From contig CM060199.1 of the NCBI GenBank assembly GCA_030562195.1, positions 15,954,338 to 16,018,337 of the forward strand: a DNA stretch of 64,000 nt. Direction: 5' to 3'. Positions 11,996 through 23,465 of the stretch are shown here, piece by piece. This DNA is from Nipponacmea schrenckii. Taxonomy: Eukaryota; Mollusca; Gastropoda; Lottiidae. Numbering within the stretch: position 1 is the stretch's first letter; each line of letters starts with the position of its first letter. The notes under the pieces were generated by a model, which saw only the letters and a list, made by a program, of their open reading frames with translations, was not told where the DNA came from and made no database searches. The position numbers and the translations under genes are program-made.

Positions 11996-14115
11996 TAGCT
12001 TGCCAGGCAAGGTAACATACGCCCACTGGCAGCATTGAATTTGAAAAATAAATAGAGCAATGACTCAAAAACATTCACTAAATGGATATTGAAGTCAAGG
12101 GCAAAAACTCAAAAACACCAAGTTTCATCAAAATCCATTGAAAATTGTAGCTTCTATTGAACCCACAATAAAATTTTGACACAATCTTACAAAGTCAAGG
12201 CCAAAAACTAAAAAACTGTTTATCGCAAAATCTTCAAATTCGAACTTGACCGTTGTCTTATCAATTCCAATGCTCACACCAAGTTTCATTTAAATCCATT
12301 GAAAATTGTAGCTTCTATTTTGTCTACAACAAATATAGAGGCAGGGGCAATTTTCCAAAACTGTTTATCGCAAAATCGTCCAAATCGAACTTGACCGCCC
12401 TCTTATCAATTCCAATGCTCATACCAAGTTTCAATAAAATCCATAGATAATTGTAGCTTCTATAGTGTCTATAGAAAATGAATTTTTACGCAATTTTACT
12501 TAGTCAAGGGCAATTACTCATAAACTATTCATCAAAAAATCGTCAAATTTGAATTTCTGATAAAAACTGTAGCCTATATCGTGGATATAACCCAAATTTG
12601 ACGCGTTTTTACTTAGTCAAGGGCAATAACTCAAAATCTGTTCATTCGAAAATTTCCATTTTGGAATTTGACCGAGATATCATCAATATATACATGTATA
12701 CCAAGTTTCATTAAGATCGGATAAAAACTGTACCCTCTATCGTGGATACAACCCTAATTTGATGCGTTTTTACTAAGTCAAGGCAATAACTCAAAATCCG
12801 TTCGTGCAATGATTTCCATTTTCAACCTTGACAGAGATATCATCAATATATACATGTGTACCAAGTTTCATTAAGATCAAATAAAAACTGTAGCCTCTAT
12901 TGTGGATACAACCCAAATTTGACGCGTTTTTACTAAGTCAAGTGCAATAACTCAAAAAACGTGCATGCGATAATTTCCATTTTCGAACTTGACCGAGATA
13001 TCATCAATATATACATGTATACCAAGTTTCATTAAGATCGGATAAAAACTGTAGCCTCTATTGTGGATACAACCCAAATTTGACGCGTTTTTACTAAGTC
13101 AAGTGCAATAACTCAAAAACCGTTCATGCGATAATTTCCATTTTCGAACTTGACTGAGATATCATCAATATATACATGTATACCAAGTTTCATTAAGATC
13201 GGATAAAAACTGTAGCTTCTATCGTGAATACAACCCAAATTTAACGCGTTTTTACTAAGTCAAGGGCAATAACTCAAAATCCGTTCATTCGATAATTTCA
13301 ATTTTCGAACTTGACCGAGATATCATCAATATATACATGTATACCAAGTTTCATTAAGATCGGATAAAAACTGTAGCCTCTATTGTGGATACAACCCAAA
13401 TTTGACGCGTTTTTACTAAGTCAAGGGCAATAACTCAAAAACCGTTCATGCGAAAATTTCCATTTTCAAACTTGACCGAGATATCATCAATATATACATG
13501 TATACCAAGTTTCATTAAGATCGGATAAAAACTGTAGGTTCTATTGTGGATACAACCCAAATTTGACGCGTTTTACTAAGTCAAGGGCAATAACTCAAAA
13601 TCCTTTCATTCGATAATTTTAATTTTCGAACTTGACCAAGATATCATCAATATATACATGTATACCAAGTTTCATTAAGATCGGATAAAAACTGTAGCCT
13701 GTATTGTGGATACAACCCAAATTTGACGCGTTTTTGCTAAGTCAAGGGCAATAACTCAAAAACCGTTCATGCGAAAATTTCCATTTTCGAACTTGACCGA
13801 GATATCATCATTATATACATGTATACCAAGTTTCATTTAGATCGGATAAAAACTGTAGCCTCTATTGTGGATACAACCCAAATTTGACGCGTTTTTACTA
13901 AGTCAAGTGCAATAACTCAAAAACCGTTCATGCGATAATTTCCATTTTCGAACTTGACCGAGATATCATCAATATATACATGTATACCAAGTTTCATTAA
14001 GATCGGATAAAAACTGTAGCCTCTATCGTGGATACAACAAATGTGGACGGACCGACGGACGGACGGACGGACAGGGGCGACGGCAATATACGTCCACATT
14101 TCCATGTGGGCGTAT
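11996..14115 (+). mobile_element. Array-bearing element with 3' terminal hairpin (copy A)
   Basis: The left end has the palindrome CTTGCCAGGCAAG followed by CATACGCCCACTGGCAGCA. The right end has a short (CGGA)n stretch, then GGCAATATACGTCCACAT, a TTCC loop and ATGTGGGCGTAT followed by A. The right-end hairpin pairs ATACGTCCACAT with ATGTGGGCGTAT. The outermost ATACGCCCAC also occurs, inverted, at the left end, giving short asymmetric inverted termini. The interior is a tandem array (separate entry). No protein is encoded. Equivalent termini occur at 21.6-22.6, 37.9-39.5 and 44.98-46.4 kb, and inverted at 22.8, 30.2 and 48.6 kb. Terminal palindromes plus an internal satellite of about 160 bp fit non-autonomous Helentron/Helitron-type elements known in molluscs; that assignment is inference. 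Confidence 0.7.
12070..14045 (+). repeat. Tandem array, monomer about 161 bp
   Basis: The anchor AAGTTTCATT recurs at 12703, 12863, 13024, 13185, 13346, 13507, 13667, 13828 and 13989, with spacings of 160-161 bp. Older, more diverged units precede it (anchors near 12121, 12286 and 12427). Each unit holds, in order, ATCGGATAAAAACTGTAGCC, ACAACCCAAATTTGACGCG, AAGTCAAGGGCAATAACTCA, and a block around ACTTGACCGAGATATCATC. The 3' units are nearly identical and the 5' units are degenerate, the gradient expected if the array grows or is homogenised at one end. Confidence 0.92.
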
Positions 14116-14189
14116 AAAAACTAAATATATAAAAACAAAGCAAGCCTACAAAAAAATCACCCTTGCGCAATTACGGAGAAAAAAAAACT

Positions 14190-15405
14190 TGTGTAAGTGA
14201 AGTACTTAATAGTGAAAACACCTATAATTGATGATTGTAACACTTCCTTCAGGTAATTTATCCGGAGGCACAACTTTCCAACACAATATAAATGAAACTG
14301 AATGAATCCACAAGAATGTTCATCTGATGTGATATGTATCCGTCAGACCCTTGGCTCTTACAAGCGGCATTATTTATAGGAATGCAGGGAATTGCTTTAA
14401 TTGATAAGAGAACATGCAAGAAAAAGTCAAGATTGTAATGAGGGCGATTTTCTGGAACTTTTTATATTGATCTAGAACCATACATATGACATTCAGTCCA
14501 TTGCAGATGAAGTTCTTTGGGGAATTTTTAACGAGGTTTGGTATGCTAGTTATTACTCTAATGTTGTAGATTCCATCATAAATATCAGCATATTCCTAAA
14601 GCAAAGTTTGGACAAACGTATTCAGACGTTCGCAATGATGACAATAGGGAGAAAGCTATGTATGGCATCGGTTGATAATCAAGAATAATATTTAAACACA
14701 ATCAAAGAAAATAAGGTAAAAATAATGACCAATTAATTCAAAATAATGCAATCCATACAAACATCCATCAACCGAAAATCTCAAAGAAATCGGGTGTCAT
14801 TAGTAGTGCTGGCACGATATATCGATGTATCGCGATACGACATGCCACGATACGCGAATCATATCGCGAGGTCGTGTATCGATACTTGACGATACATGAC
14901 ATTCCATTAAAATAAGTGGGTTATATTCTATTTACTAATCGGTGAATGTAAGCTTATCCTATCATTCCGTACTTAGACTTCTCTGAAATTCAATGTTTTC
15001 AATTAAATTATTTGACATTTAATTTTGTAGACAGACAATTATTTTTTAGTTAACAGTCAGTGAAATACCTTAAAACGAACTATTTAAATTACTAGTAATA
15101 ACATTTTAAAATATAAGTGTTAAAATTATAAAAAATACTGAAAACTTGGAGAAAAGGTTGTTACTTTTCATCTTTTCCCCATATCGCGAAATGTATCGTA
15201 TTATATGACCCTTGTATCGTTATACGTATCGTATCGCTGCATGATTGGCGATACCCAGCACTAGTAAGTGAGTATTTCACATCCCGTAAATTAAACTGAA
15301 TAACATTGGACGCCCTGCTGAGGGGGTGTATCATATTGTGATCTAGAAAGATTGAGGATACGCTACCAAAAAGTAGGTCAGAATTTCAGGCAACCTCAGC
15401 AGATA
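14190..15405 (+). mobile_element. Internally deleted hAT relic
   Basis: Short blocks match, in order, the hAT element at 23-27 kb. Around 14230-14345 corresponds to 24300-24490 (GATGATTGT, ATCCGGAGGCACA, CCACAAGAATGTTCATCTG). 14400-14600 corresponds to 25015-25265 (GTCAAGATTGTAA, CCATTGCAGATGAAGTTCTT). 14615-14690 corresponds to 26690-26740 (ATTCAGACGTT, AAAGCTATGTATG). 15285-15400 corresponds to 26850-27000 (CATCCCGTAAATTAAACTGA, CAACCTCAG). All frames are destroyed and large parts are missing. The relic is split by the element at 14804-15263. Confidence 0.75.
14804..15263. mobile_element. 460-bp inverted-terminus element nested in hAT relic
   Basis: The ends are TAGTGCTGG at 14804-14812 and CCAGCACTA at 15255-15263. 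Just inside, both ends are rich in TATCGATA/TATCGCGATA words in inverted orientation. The hAT relic sequence resumes on either side. The direct repeat is ambiguous: TAGTA at 14801-14805 and 15262-15266 overlaps the inverted termini, so a 5-bp or a TA duplication is possible. It has no coding capacity and I cannot assign the class. Confidence 0.6.
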
Positions 15406-15844
15406 CCCTGTTATGTGTACTTGGACAAATATCTCCAATTCCAATCAGTGTCCAATGTTAAGTCTTGTTTTGGGTGTGAAAAACATACCACTAATTGGCA
15501 ATTATCAGTGTTGATTAAATAATGTCCATAATTAAAACTGATACAGTTGTTCATCTGTAAACATTGATGGATACACTCATAAACATTAGCAACTTGATAT
15601 GGTAAGGGTGGACAATTTGGTGGATCTGAACGTTTACCTTCGACTTTCTGAAATAAAGAAAGTAAAGACTTGAAAAACTAATTTCTTTGCAATAGTGGAC
15701 CTAATATCTTTCTCAGCGTTGTCGTAAATGAATATAGTTGTCTAATCAATTATCCTTGTAATCTTACAAACTGTGTAACATAGTCGTATTCTAGTATAAC
15801 AGCATTTGCAACTTATCATAATTGCAATCTAACATATGCATTTT

Positions 15845-15890
15845 CACACACACCCTCACACACACACACACTCACACCCTCTCTCACAAA
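15845..15890. repeat. (CA)n-type simple repeat
   Basis: An imperfect CACACA tract interrupted by CCCT and CTCT words. Confidence 0.85.
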
Positions 15891-16866
15891 TAATTGCCAC
15901 AATGTCAGCGCAAGAGCTTCCCAACACTACTCCGTTTTTATGTTTTTATTTTTCTATATAGGTGGAGGTAGGATTTTGCCATGCTTTAGACCAGGTTCGG
16001 GATGGTTACCCATCCCCCGACATTAAGAATTTTGATTGTTTAAAGTTCAGGCCAATCGTTAATGAAGTGAAACCTTAGCCGCGGTATACCTACGGAAAAT
16101 AGTAAAAACAATTCATAAAGTACTTAAATATTCAGATCAAAGGAAACCACAATTTAAAGAGTCAAGATAATTACTTTTAAGTCAGCGTATCGTTGGTCAA
16201 AATTTAAAGGAAATGGACATGGACACTGAGAAATAGGGAGCGAAGTGCATACAATGTGATTAAAATGGCGGATAACACAGAAATTATATGGGAAATGAAT
16301 ACCTGTTTGACAAGGAAGTATTTATATACTAATGGAAGAGTATCAAAAATCTTTCATCGAAAAAATTGAAAATTTGATGTGGATTTTGAATTTTTTCCAC
16401 TCGATCTTTCCATAAAATGGTCCATTATTTAATACTCTGCTTCTTCATATTGATATAACATAACGAATTGTGGGAAAACGAAAGCTGAAGTAGTGCAATG
16501 TGTTTGAAAGCACATTTAGAACGGGACTGTAATGGGAAAAAAACCTTTTACAATGGATTTGAAAATAAATTTCAGTTACCGATAAAAAAAAAGGAACGAA
16601 ATAATGACCTTTATTTAATAAGAATGGTTTATTCTTTACCTACCTTGTAAGTACTTTATTGAACACCCATCGTGTCTATTCCCAAATATCTCTAATTCAC
16701 ACATTTCTAAATATTCTGGGATGTTCAAAATTACCAGCACAAATCTTCCCAAGCAAATTTTAGTACATCTAAATTTTGAAAAGGTTCCTCTTGGTATTCC
16801 AGAAGAGTGTTTGACACATATACAGTATTCACTATCCACCATGTTATATTTAATATGAGGACCAGG

Positions 16867-18296
16867 CCCCCGTTTCACTAAGGTCCGTAAGTATTTACGT
16901 ATGTTTTATACTTACGCTTAACGTAAGTATTTACTTATGTCCGTTTCACTAAAGCATGCGTAAGTATAGTTTCATACTTACGTACATAATTTTACCTAAG
17001 TAAAAATATCAGTGACGTAAAATGCATAAATGATGACGTCTCTCACACGAAGAGTGATTTTTTACCATTGACTATTCGACAACATAATTCGAGTATTCGA
17101 AGATATTTTCAGTTTAAAGATTGTTTTGAAAAATTTGCTCCCTATTTTTATTTATAAATTAGTTTTATTTACATTCTGGTTGTATCTTCGGGAACAATAA
17201 ATAAAATCGAAGTACCAAAATAACAAAAAGCCTTCGGAAGAAAACATTCTTTCATCTGATTGGACAATAAAACGTTCCTATTTATACCAGCTAATCAAAA
17301 GTTAAATACTTTGATTATCCAGCACTAGTTATGTAAACGAGATGCGACACTCAGAGACTTGACAACACAATCTATATATAACTTCATTATCTCGAAATAA
17401 TTCTTAATAAAAATGCCTAAAAAAGTTAACAAAATTACTCTCTTCATAATCCTGTGCTATCCAAAGTGGTTTGTATTTCCAGGCATGAAGGTGTCTACAT
17501 TTGGTTAGAAAACTAGTGGTTTAATCCTTGAAATATTTTTTTCACTCACTGCGCGTTCGATATGACCACATTGATTACGGTTGATTCGTCCAATATACGG
17601 GTCGGTTCGCCTACATAGATGTTTTCCACACACAATTACTAATTTGTAATCTAAGAACTAAGATAACCGACTGTAGTATTCAAGAACTATAGTGTGTCCA
17701 ATTTTGAAATATCAGTAGCAGGTTAGAGATGTCGCAAATTGCCTTGGACTTTTGGGTTATTTCGAGTTAAATATTTGTTAACAATTCTCTTGCGTAAGCC
17801 GCCATATTAGTTTGACTGCCATAACATAATGTTATTAAAAGAGAAGTTCAGAATATATAGCTTTTGTGAATCAACGTATATGTACGAATAATCGAATGGT
17901 AAATAATTCGCGAAATTAGCCTAAAATTCTACAAATGGATGAGCTGAGCACAAGACGCCTGACACTGTCGAGAAAATGGCTTCCTACATTAGCCTACGGG
18001 AAAACCTAACTAATCGAACGGTGAAATATCGTAACTTGTGAAGAAGTAACAACACATCATAAAACTATTCAAATTATTCGTCGATTAATTCTCTCTGCTT
18101 GGTTTGGTAGCCATTTTCATACCCTAATCAGACGAGAAGTCGTGTGGGAAAATACTTACGCCTGCTTTTACTTGACGTAGGATTTAAGCAACATATTAAC
18201 GTAAGTAAAATCTTACGTCTTTTAGTGAAACGCAATTTCAACCTACATATATACTTACGTAAATTCTTATACTTACGTACCTTAGTGAAACGGGGG
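16867..18296. mobile_element. 1,430-bp inverted-repeat transposon inside lectin exon 3
   Basis: The termini are CCCCCGTTTCACTAAGG at 16867 and its inverse ending at 18296. The inverted match continues through CGTAAGTAT. The 5-bp CCAGG is duplicated at 16862-16866 and 18297-18301. Subterminal regions are packed with CGTAAGTAT/ATACTTACG words in both orientations, and each end has a second inner copy of the TTTCACTAAA motif (about 16943 and 18222). No long open frame is present, so it is non-autonomous. The superfamily is unclear; 5-bp duplications alone do not decide it. Confidence 0.8.
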
Positions 18297-19253
18297 CCAG
18301 GATCATATTGCCAAACAGAAACAGTAAAATTTCTCAATCTATCGCCTAAAATTAAAATTATAGTAACAACACAAAGGGACAACCCAATCTTCATCTTCAA
18401 GATGTCAATCTATTACGAACTGTGTCTTATAAATTGAATGCAATAGCTACTTTTGTATGAGCGAAGTTTTTGAATGCAACTACATGTATTTGATTCAATT
18501 ACAGTGAAACTAAAAGACCATCGGACTGGAGCTTGTTGGTGGGTCGCCTATATCCTTAACCCGAGCGGAGCAAATAGACTACTAACCATAATGAGTAAAA
18601 ATAATGCGCTCAATTATAGCTCGATAAATTTAGCTATCAAAACGCTTTTTAAATAATCAAAATAATACGATCTTATTGTAACATGCACAGGGTTAAGGAG
18701 CAACATCAAAATAATCCATGCCTTTGATTGAGATTTGCTGTGCGTTCATTCTGACCAAAACGTCAATGGTCTATTCATGTTTCGGCTTTCTTCCTTCGAG
18801 GTATCTTAAACATGCAGTCTGCAGAAAAGAGAACTAAAAATATTTTTGTCCAATCCGAAATATACTAAACTTTGAAGTCATACTTGATAAGAACATAAAA
18901 GTCTTACTCCCTATTTGCAATAAACTGAATACAGGTATTTACAATTCCAAGATTCACTGGAATGAATGTCGAGATTTATTTGAGATAAAACTCATTCAAA
19001 ATGCAAAAAGTATCTCTTTGATAGATTTATAATACTTAACCAGAGGGTTCATTTCTATTCAAGACAGCTATACTTGTAATTTCATATTCAGCTTCTAAGT
19101 CAACAATCAACCAATTCGGCGTATCTTTTGGTAGGTCTGTAACAGAGAAGCTAGCAATGTTTCCATCTACAGCTTTGGAAGAAGTATAATTATTGCCAAA
19201 TTCACTGATGTGTCTAGTTGGTTTTTGTAATGCTAGATTCTCTAATCCAAAAA

Positions 19254-21415
19254 CTAAAAGAAGAGAGAAAATTATCTAAACAAAGAATAAAGGTCATATA
19301 TTCATAGCATGAAGTTTATTTTATATGAGCCAATTTTATTTACAACATAGCTTAAAGCGATTCGCCATTTTAGAAGGTAAGTCAAAAATAACTAGATGCC
19401 AGAGTACAATGGGTTAAACATATGGCTAACTTGTCCCTTTAAGGTAATTGTTTCTGGAAGTGTAACATTCTCGTTGATCGTGAAAAATGTTAGTACCTAA
19501 TTTGTCGATTGCACAGTATTGCTACTCTGCTACTCAGACAGAACAGAAGAATTTGTTCTACATATAATTAGGATTTATTTGCTTAACATACAATAGATAG
19601 ATATCTGTGTCACTTCACAACTCACAAAAATTGGGTATATCGAAGTTTCGTTTTGGGAGATGGAATTTTCGAGTAAAATAGAATAGAAAATATCTGTATT
19701 GATCATAGATCTTAGAATAGGCTGGAATCAAAAATGAATATCTAATATCTAAAAGTTTTGGTTACTCGGAAGTGACTTATTGCATAATGTCGACAAAATT
19801 TGTTTGGTAGCTGTAGACCTTATTTATAAACCGATTTACCTCGGGTTTCCTTTTTTCTTTATAACAAGATTTTTCGGATGGAACAAAAAAAATATTGAAA
19901 ACTGAAAATTTTTATAAACAAAAATGTTTTCATGAAAAATTTTCAACCCGGGCGTTAATTATGGGATCCATCTGAAATTTACAGGATATAGAGAGAAGGA
20001 CACTACAAATATAAATATGTCATCAAAATTTTTGAATCACTTTCCCGGGTTTTTGCTTGATCGGCGAAATTTTATCTGATTTTTATGATTTTGATGTCTA
20101 TACAAACCTTGTTTCTTTATCTAAAAAATGTTGGGAACATAATTTTGATTTTCGAATTTAAATTTTTTTTATTCCCGTTTGAATTTTAGAAAATCAAAAA
20201 GTCTATATTAAGTAAACTTGACCTTCATTGACATTGAAAATTTCAATGTAGAATGTCTTTGGCCTCAGCTATCCATGGGTATGCTTATATTGGTTGCCAA
20301 ACTTTAACTTCCGGTTGTATAGGCATCTAAGAATTGACATTTATGTCATCTTTAGACGGCTGTATCACAATCTCTAGCGTACGCAAAGAGTTGAATTTTA
20401 CTAATTATCAATAACCATGTGGTTCTCTTTTTAACGATATATGACAATAATTCATAATCATATTTTTTAAAATACTGGTTTTATTTTATTTTTTTTTATG
20501 AGGATCTAACTCTTTATGTTTATATTCCCCATCATATTGGTTTTAAAATATAAAAGGACTTGATTTTCTCTATTTAACGATATATGACATGGATAAATTA
20601 ATACAAAATTATAAATTGTTTAATTTCGCAAAATTTAACGACAATTTCTATTTTTCTGCTAAAATAAGAGATTTTTGTGGTTACCATGATTGACAGGTGT
20701 TAAAAGAGAGTAATTCAACAATGATAATAAAACTGTTGATTTTAAATTTTCACACAGAGGTCATTGAGCCATACTTTACAATTTAATTTCAGTATGTATT
20801 TTTTTGAAATTTGAATTGATATTATTGCAATGTGCTTGTCCTCAGTTTTCTAACAATATCATTATTTTAGTTATAAACTGTTGAGAAAACAGAAAATAAG
20901 CGATTTTAACATATTTTAGTTCTAATTAACTTAAATACAAAATTCGAACAGATTAATAATGTACAAATTCACAGCTATAAAACAATATAGAAAATCAATA
21001 TGTATAAATAAAATTTTCGAAAATATTAGGAATAAAAATAAAGGTACCTGAAAGTTCTTTTTAATTTCTTGTTAATTTTTTTTAACCTTAAAACATCGAA
21101 ATTGAAAGCTTAAATGTTCAAAGTTTCAAAAGGTTTGAAATCCAAGGAATAATAGATCGTTGCCACGCTCGGAATTGTTCACAGTTCTAGTTGAAATCTC
21201 ATTATCCAAAAGGTGAAAAATCTCAACTTTATTGTACAATTCAACAATTATTTTAGGCACAAAAGGAATTTTTGACTCCAAATCATTACACATTGTAATA
21301 GAGCGAATAACCCCTTACCCATCTTTCTTGTTTTATAACACTGGTTCGTACTACAAACCCCGCCACATCTTGTAATTGAAGATGATCCTACAAAATTCTA
21401 GATAAAATCACTTAC
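19254..21415 (-). other. AT-rich first intron of the lectin gene
   Basis: Between a GTAAG donor (21415) and a TTCTTTTAG acceptor (19254) on the minus strand. It holds no gene. A block at about 20270-20480 (TTGACATTTATGTCATC, CGATATATGACAATAATTCA) reappears, diverged, at about 31755-32265, so part of it is a dispersed repeat. Confidence 0.5.
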
Positions 21416-21559
21416 CGACTTTTTCAAAAGTATTCCAATATACAAACAAGAAAATCTGTTCCATCAACATAATGGCATATTATGAAATTGTTCAATGTAG
21501 AACACGCTTTTCTGCAGAATAGGTCCTTATGAGGTATTGACATAACTTAAAACCAACAA

Positions 21560-22576
21560 GCGGTTGCCTAGCAAGATGCGCCCACTTTAAAATATATTTT
21601 CTGTTTTAACACAGGTCGTCACTCAAACATTATTTAGGTCTAATCCAAGTTCTCATCAATATAAATGTTCATACTAAATTTGATTAAACAGATGAAACCT
21701 AGTCTCTCTTGTATTTACTACCTAATTTTCATGAGTTTGGACTAAGTCAAGGGCAATAACTCAAATATTGTTCATTGAAAAATAGTTAATATTGAACTTG
21801 TTCAATATCTCACAATAGAAATGATCACATCAAATTTCATTCAAATCAAATGAAAACTATATTGTCTATCGCAATCACAAGCCAATTTCGCAGTGTTTTG
21901 AGTCAAGTACAATAACCAGGGTGGTGAATGGCTCAGTGGTTAGCGAGTTGGACTGTCGTCTGCGAGGCGACTAGGTGCCGTGGGTTCGAATCCCGATCGG
22001 TGCGAGGAAATAAAAATTAGGTCTGATTCCTAGGCCCGTGCTTTCCCGGAACTACGAGATAGTAGTTTCCCCCCCTCTATCAAAAATAGTTTATAAAAAA
22101 TCGTCAATTTGGAACTTGACCAACATCTCATCAACTTCATTGATCCCACCAAATTTCATTCAAATCAGATGAAAACTGTTGTCTCTGTGGTGTTCACAAG
22201 TCTGTTTCGACGCGTTTTGACTAAGTCAAGGGCAAGAACTCAACAAATCGTCACTATCAAACTTGTCCAAGATCTCATCAATATAAATGATGACACAAAA
22301 TTTCATTCAAATCCAATGGAAATTGTGATCTCTATCGCTTCCACAAGACAATTTTGACGGATTTTGACTAAGTCAAGTGCAATAACTCAAAAACCGTTCA
22401 TCGAAAAATCGCCAAATTCGAATTTGTCCGAGATCTCATCAATATAAATGATCACAGCAAGTTTCATTAAAATCCGACAAAAACTGTAGTCTCTATCGCG
22501 TTCACAAGCAATTGTGGACGGACAGACGGACAAGGGAGACGACAATATACGTCCACATTATAATGTGGGCGTATAA
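21560..22576 (+). mobile_element. Array element, copy B, interrupted by a SINE
   Basis: The left end reads GGTTGCCTAGCAAGATGCG followed by CCCACT, a diverged form of copy A's left palindrome. About five degenerate units of the 161-bp type follow (AAGTCAAGGGCAATAACTCA at about 21745; further copies near 22232 and 22370). The right end has GGACGGACAGACGGAC, then the hairpin ATACGTCCACAT-TATA-ATGTGGGCGTAT at 22541-22570, followed by A. It is non-coding. Confidence 0.75.
21917..22079 (+). mobile_element. tRNA-derived SINE
   Basis: Internal RNA polymerase III promoter boxes are clear: an A-box-like TGGCTCAGTGGTTAGCG at about 21930 and a B box GGGTTCGAATCCC at about 21981-21993. The arrangement is like a tRNA 5' part of about 75 nt, followed by a tRNA-unrelated tail ending in a C-rich stretch. 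The neighbouring array reads continuously if this 163-bp block is removed (AATAAC joined to TCAAAAA), which defines the insertion. No target duplication is obvious. A complete tRNA gene is unlikely because it is embedded in a repeat and has a long 3' extension. Confidence 0.78.
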
Positions 22577-23374
22577 AAATTTATTTCCATGGTTGCAAAG
22601 ATGGCTTTCCGTGAAAATCATCGTCTGGAAAACAACCATTGAATAATTTGATACTGCAATCCTGTTTTTAAATGCAGACAAGGGTAACGAGAACCTTTAT
22701 TATTTATGACAAGTTCGATACGATAGAGGAAACTATTTCTATAGCATATTTAATTTAAAATGTATTGATAATGGATCATGAAAGACACAATTTATAAATG
22801 AATTGGAGTTATTTTTATTATATGTCCACATTAAAATGTGGTCAACGAAAATACCGCCAAATTGAAAAGTTTCGTTTTGTAGAATGACAATCTACGATCC
22901 TCATTTAACAATACCCATTTTGGCTTTTAGACTTGTGAACACGATAGAGACTACAGTTTTCATCTGATTTAAATGAAAGTTAGAATGAAAATTGTTATGG
23001 ATGAGATCTTGGCAGTGGCGGAGCCACAGGGGGGGCAGGGGGGGAAGCCGCCCCCCTCGCAGCCCCAAAGGCTAGTTTTTCGGGCAAGGCATATAAAAAA
23101 AAAAAATCTTAACGGCCCAATTTTTTTTTTTTTTGGAATTTAAAAATGAAATCATATCTTTGCCCGAATATCCTATATTACTATAACTGTATTTTTTTAA
23201 ATTGATAGCCCAATTTTATTCTCCTATAATAATATTTCATAATTCATATTATTTAAGGATCGAAATCAGTACTGCCCGAATGTCATTGCTATGATTATAT
23301 TTTACATATTTCAAAAATTGAAATCGCAGCCTGAAAGTAGAGTTTAGAACTTTTTTTTACACAACCAAAAAAAG

Positions 23375-23465
23375 ACAATTCGGGCACATATTTCAATTTT
23401 TTCAATAAATATTGTATGACATACAATATTTGTTAAAAAAATTGAAATCGGTGCCCGAATTGCCT
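23375..23465. repeat. Long inverted repeat in hAT 5' region
   Basis: The arms TTCGGGCAC...AATATTGTATG and CATACAATATT...GTGCCCGAA form a stem of about 40 bp with little or no loop. It is followed by three direct repeats of about 60-70 bp (TTACTTCCCTTGGAAAA at about 23520, 23645 and 23790). Subterminal repeats are typical transposase-binding regions; that role is inferred. Confidence 0.75.

Larger units (their letters stand above)
15489..21470 (-). pseudogene. F-type lectin with apple-like exon, split by transposon
   Basis: Four minus-strand exons join with matching phases. E1 21470-21416 has a short hydrophobic leader starting MLMEQIFLFVYW and a donor GTAAG. E2 19253-19041 reads ENLALQKPTRHISEFGNNYT, AVDGN, WLIVDLEAEYEITSIAVLNR. 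E3 18345-16644 starts DRLRNFTVSVWQYDPG and later has GRFVLVILNIPEYLEMCELE and a donor GTAGGT. E4 15643-15489 reads NVYECIHQCLQMNNCISFNY and DNCQLV, with a donor GTATGT. E2+E3 have the order of the F-type lectin (fucolectin/tachylectin-4, FTP) domain: NALQ-like start, AVDGN, NR...RL.NF.V.V, and CELEIFG at the end. E4 resembles a PAN/apple module. F-type lectins are secreted or membrane fucose-binding proteins, often immune. E3 is interrupted at 16867-18296 by a transposon with CCAGG duplications; removing it and one duplication leaves an open exon. The 3' end of the gene was not found. Confidence 0.78.

Noticed and set aside
12070..14045. CRISPR-like array
   Set aside because: Whole 161-bp units repeat without unique spacers, in eukaryotic DNA.
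16867..18296. Reading the insert as an ordinary intron of the lectin gene
   Set aside because: Its edges are CCCCC...GGGGG with a 5-bp duplication and inverted repeats, not GT-AG.
18144..18437. 97-codon plus-strand frame
   Set aside because: Spans a transposon end and the antisense of the lectin exon; a shadow frame.
21917..22010. Functional tRNA gene
   Set aside because: Pol III boxes are present but the block continues about 80 bp further as a SINE tail and sits inside a repeat unit; no clean acceptor stem pairing could be confirmed.
22109..22357. 82-codon plus-strand frame
   Set aside because: Translation of two array units; internal repetition comes from the DNA repeat.
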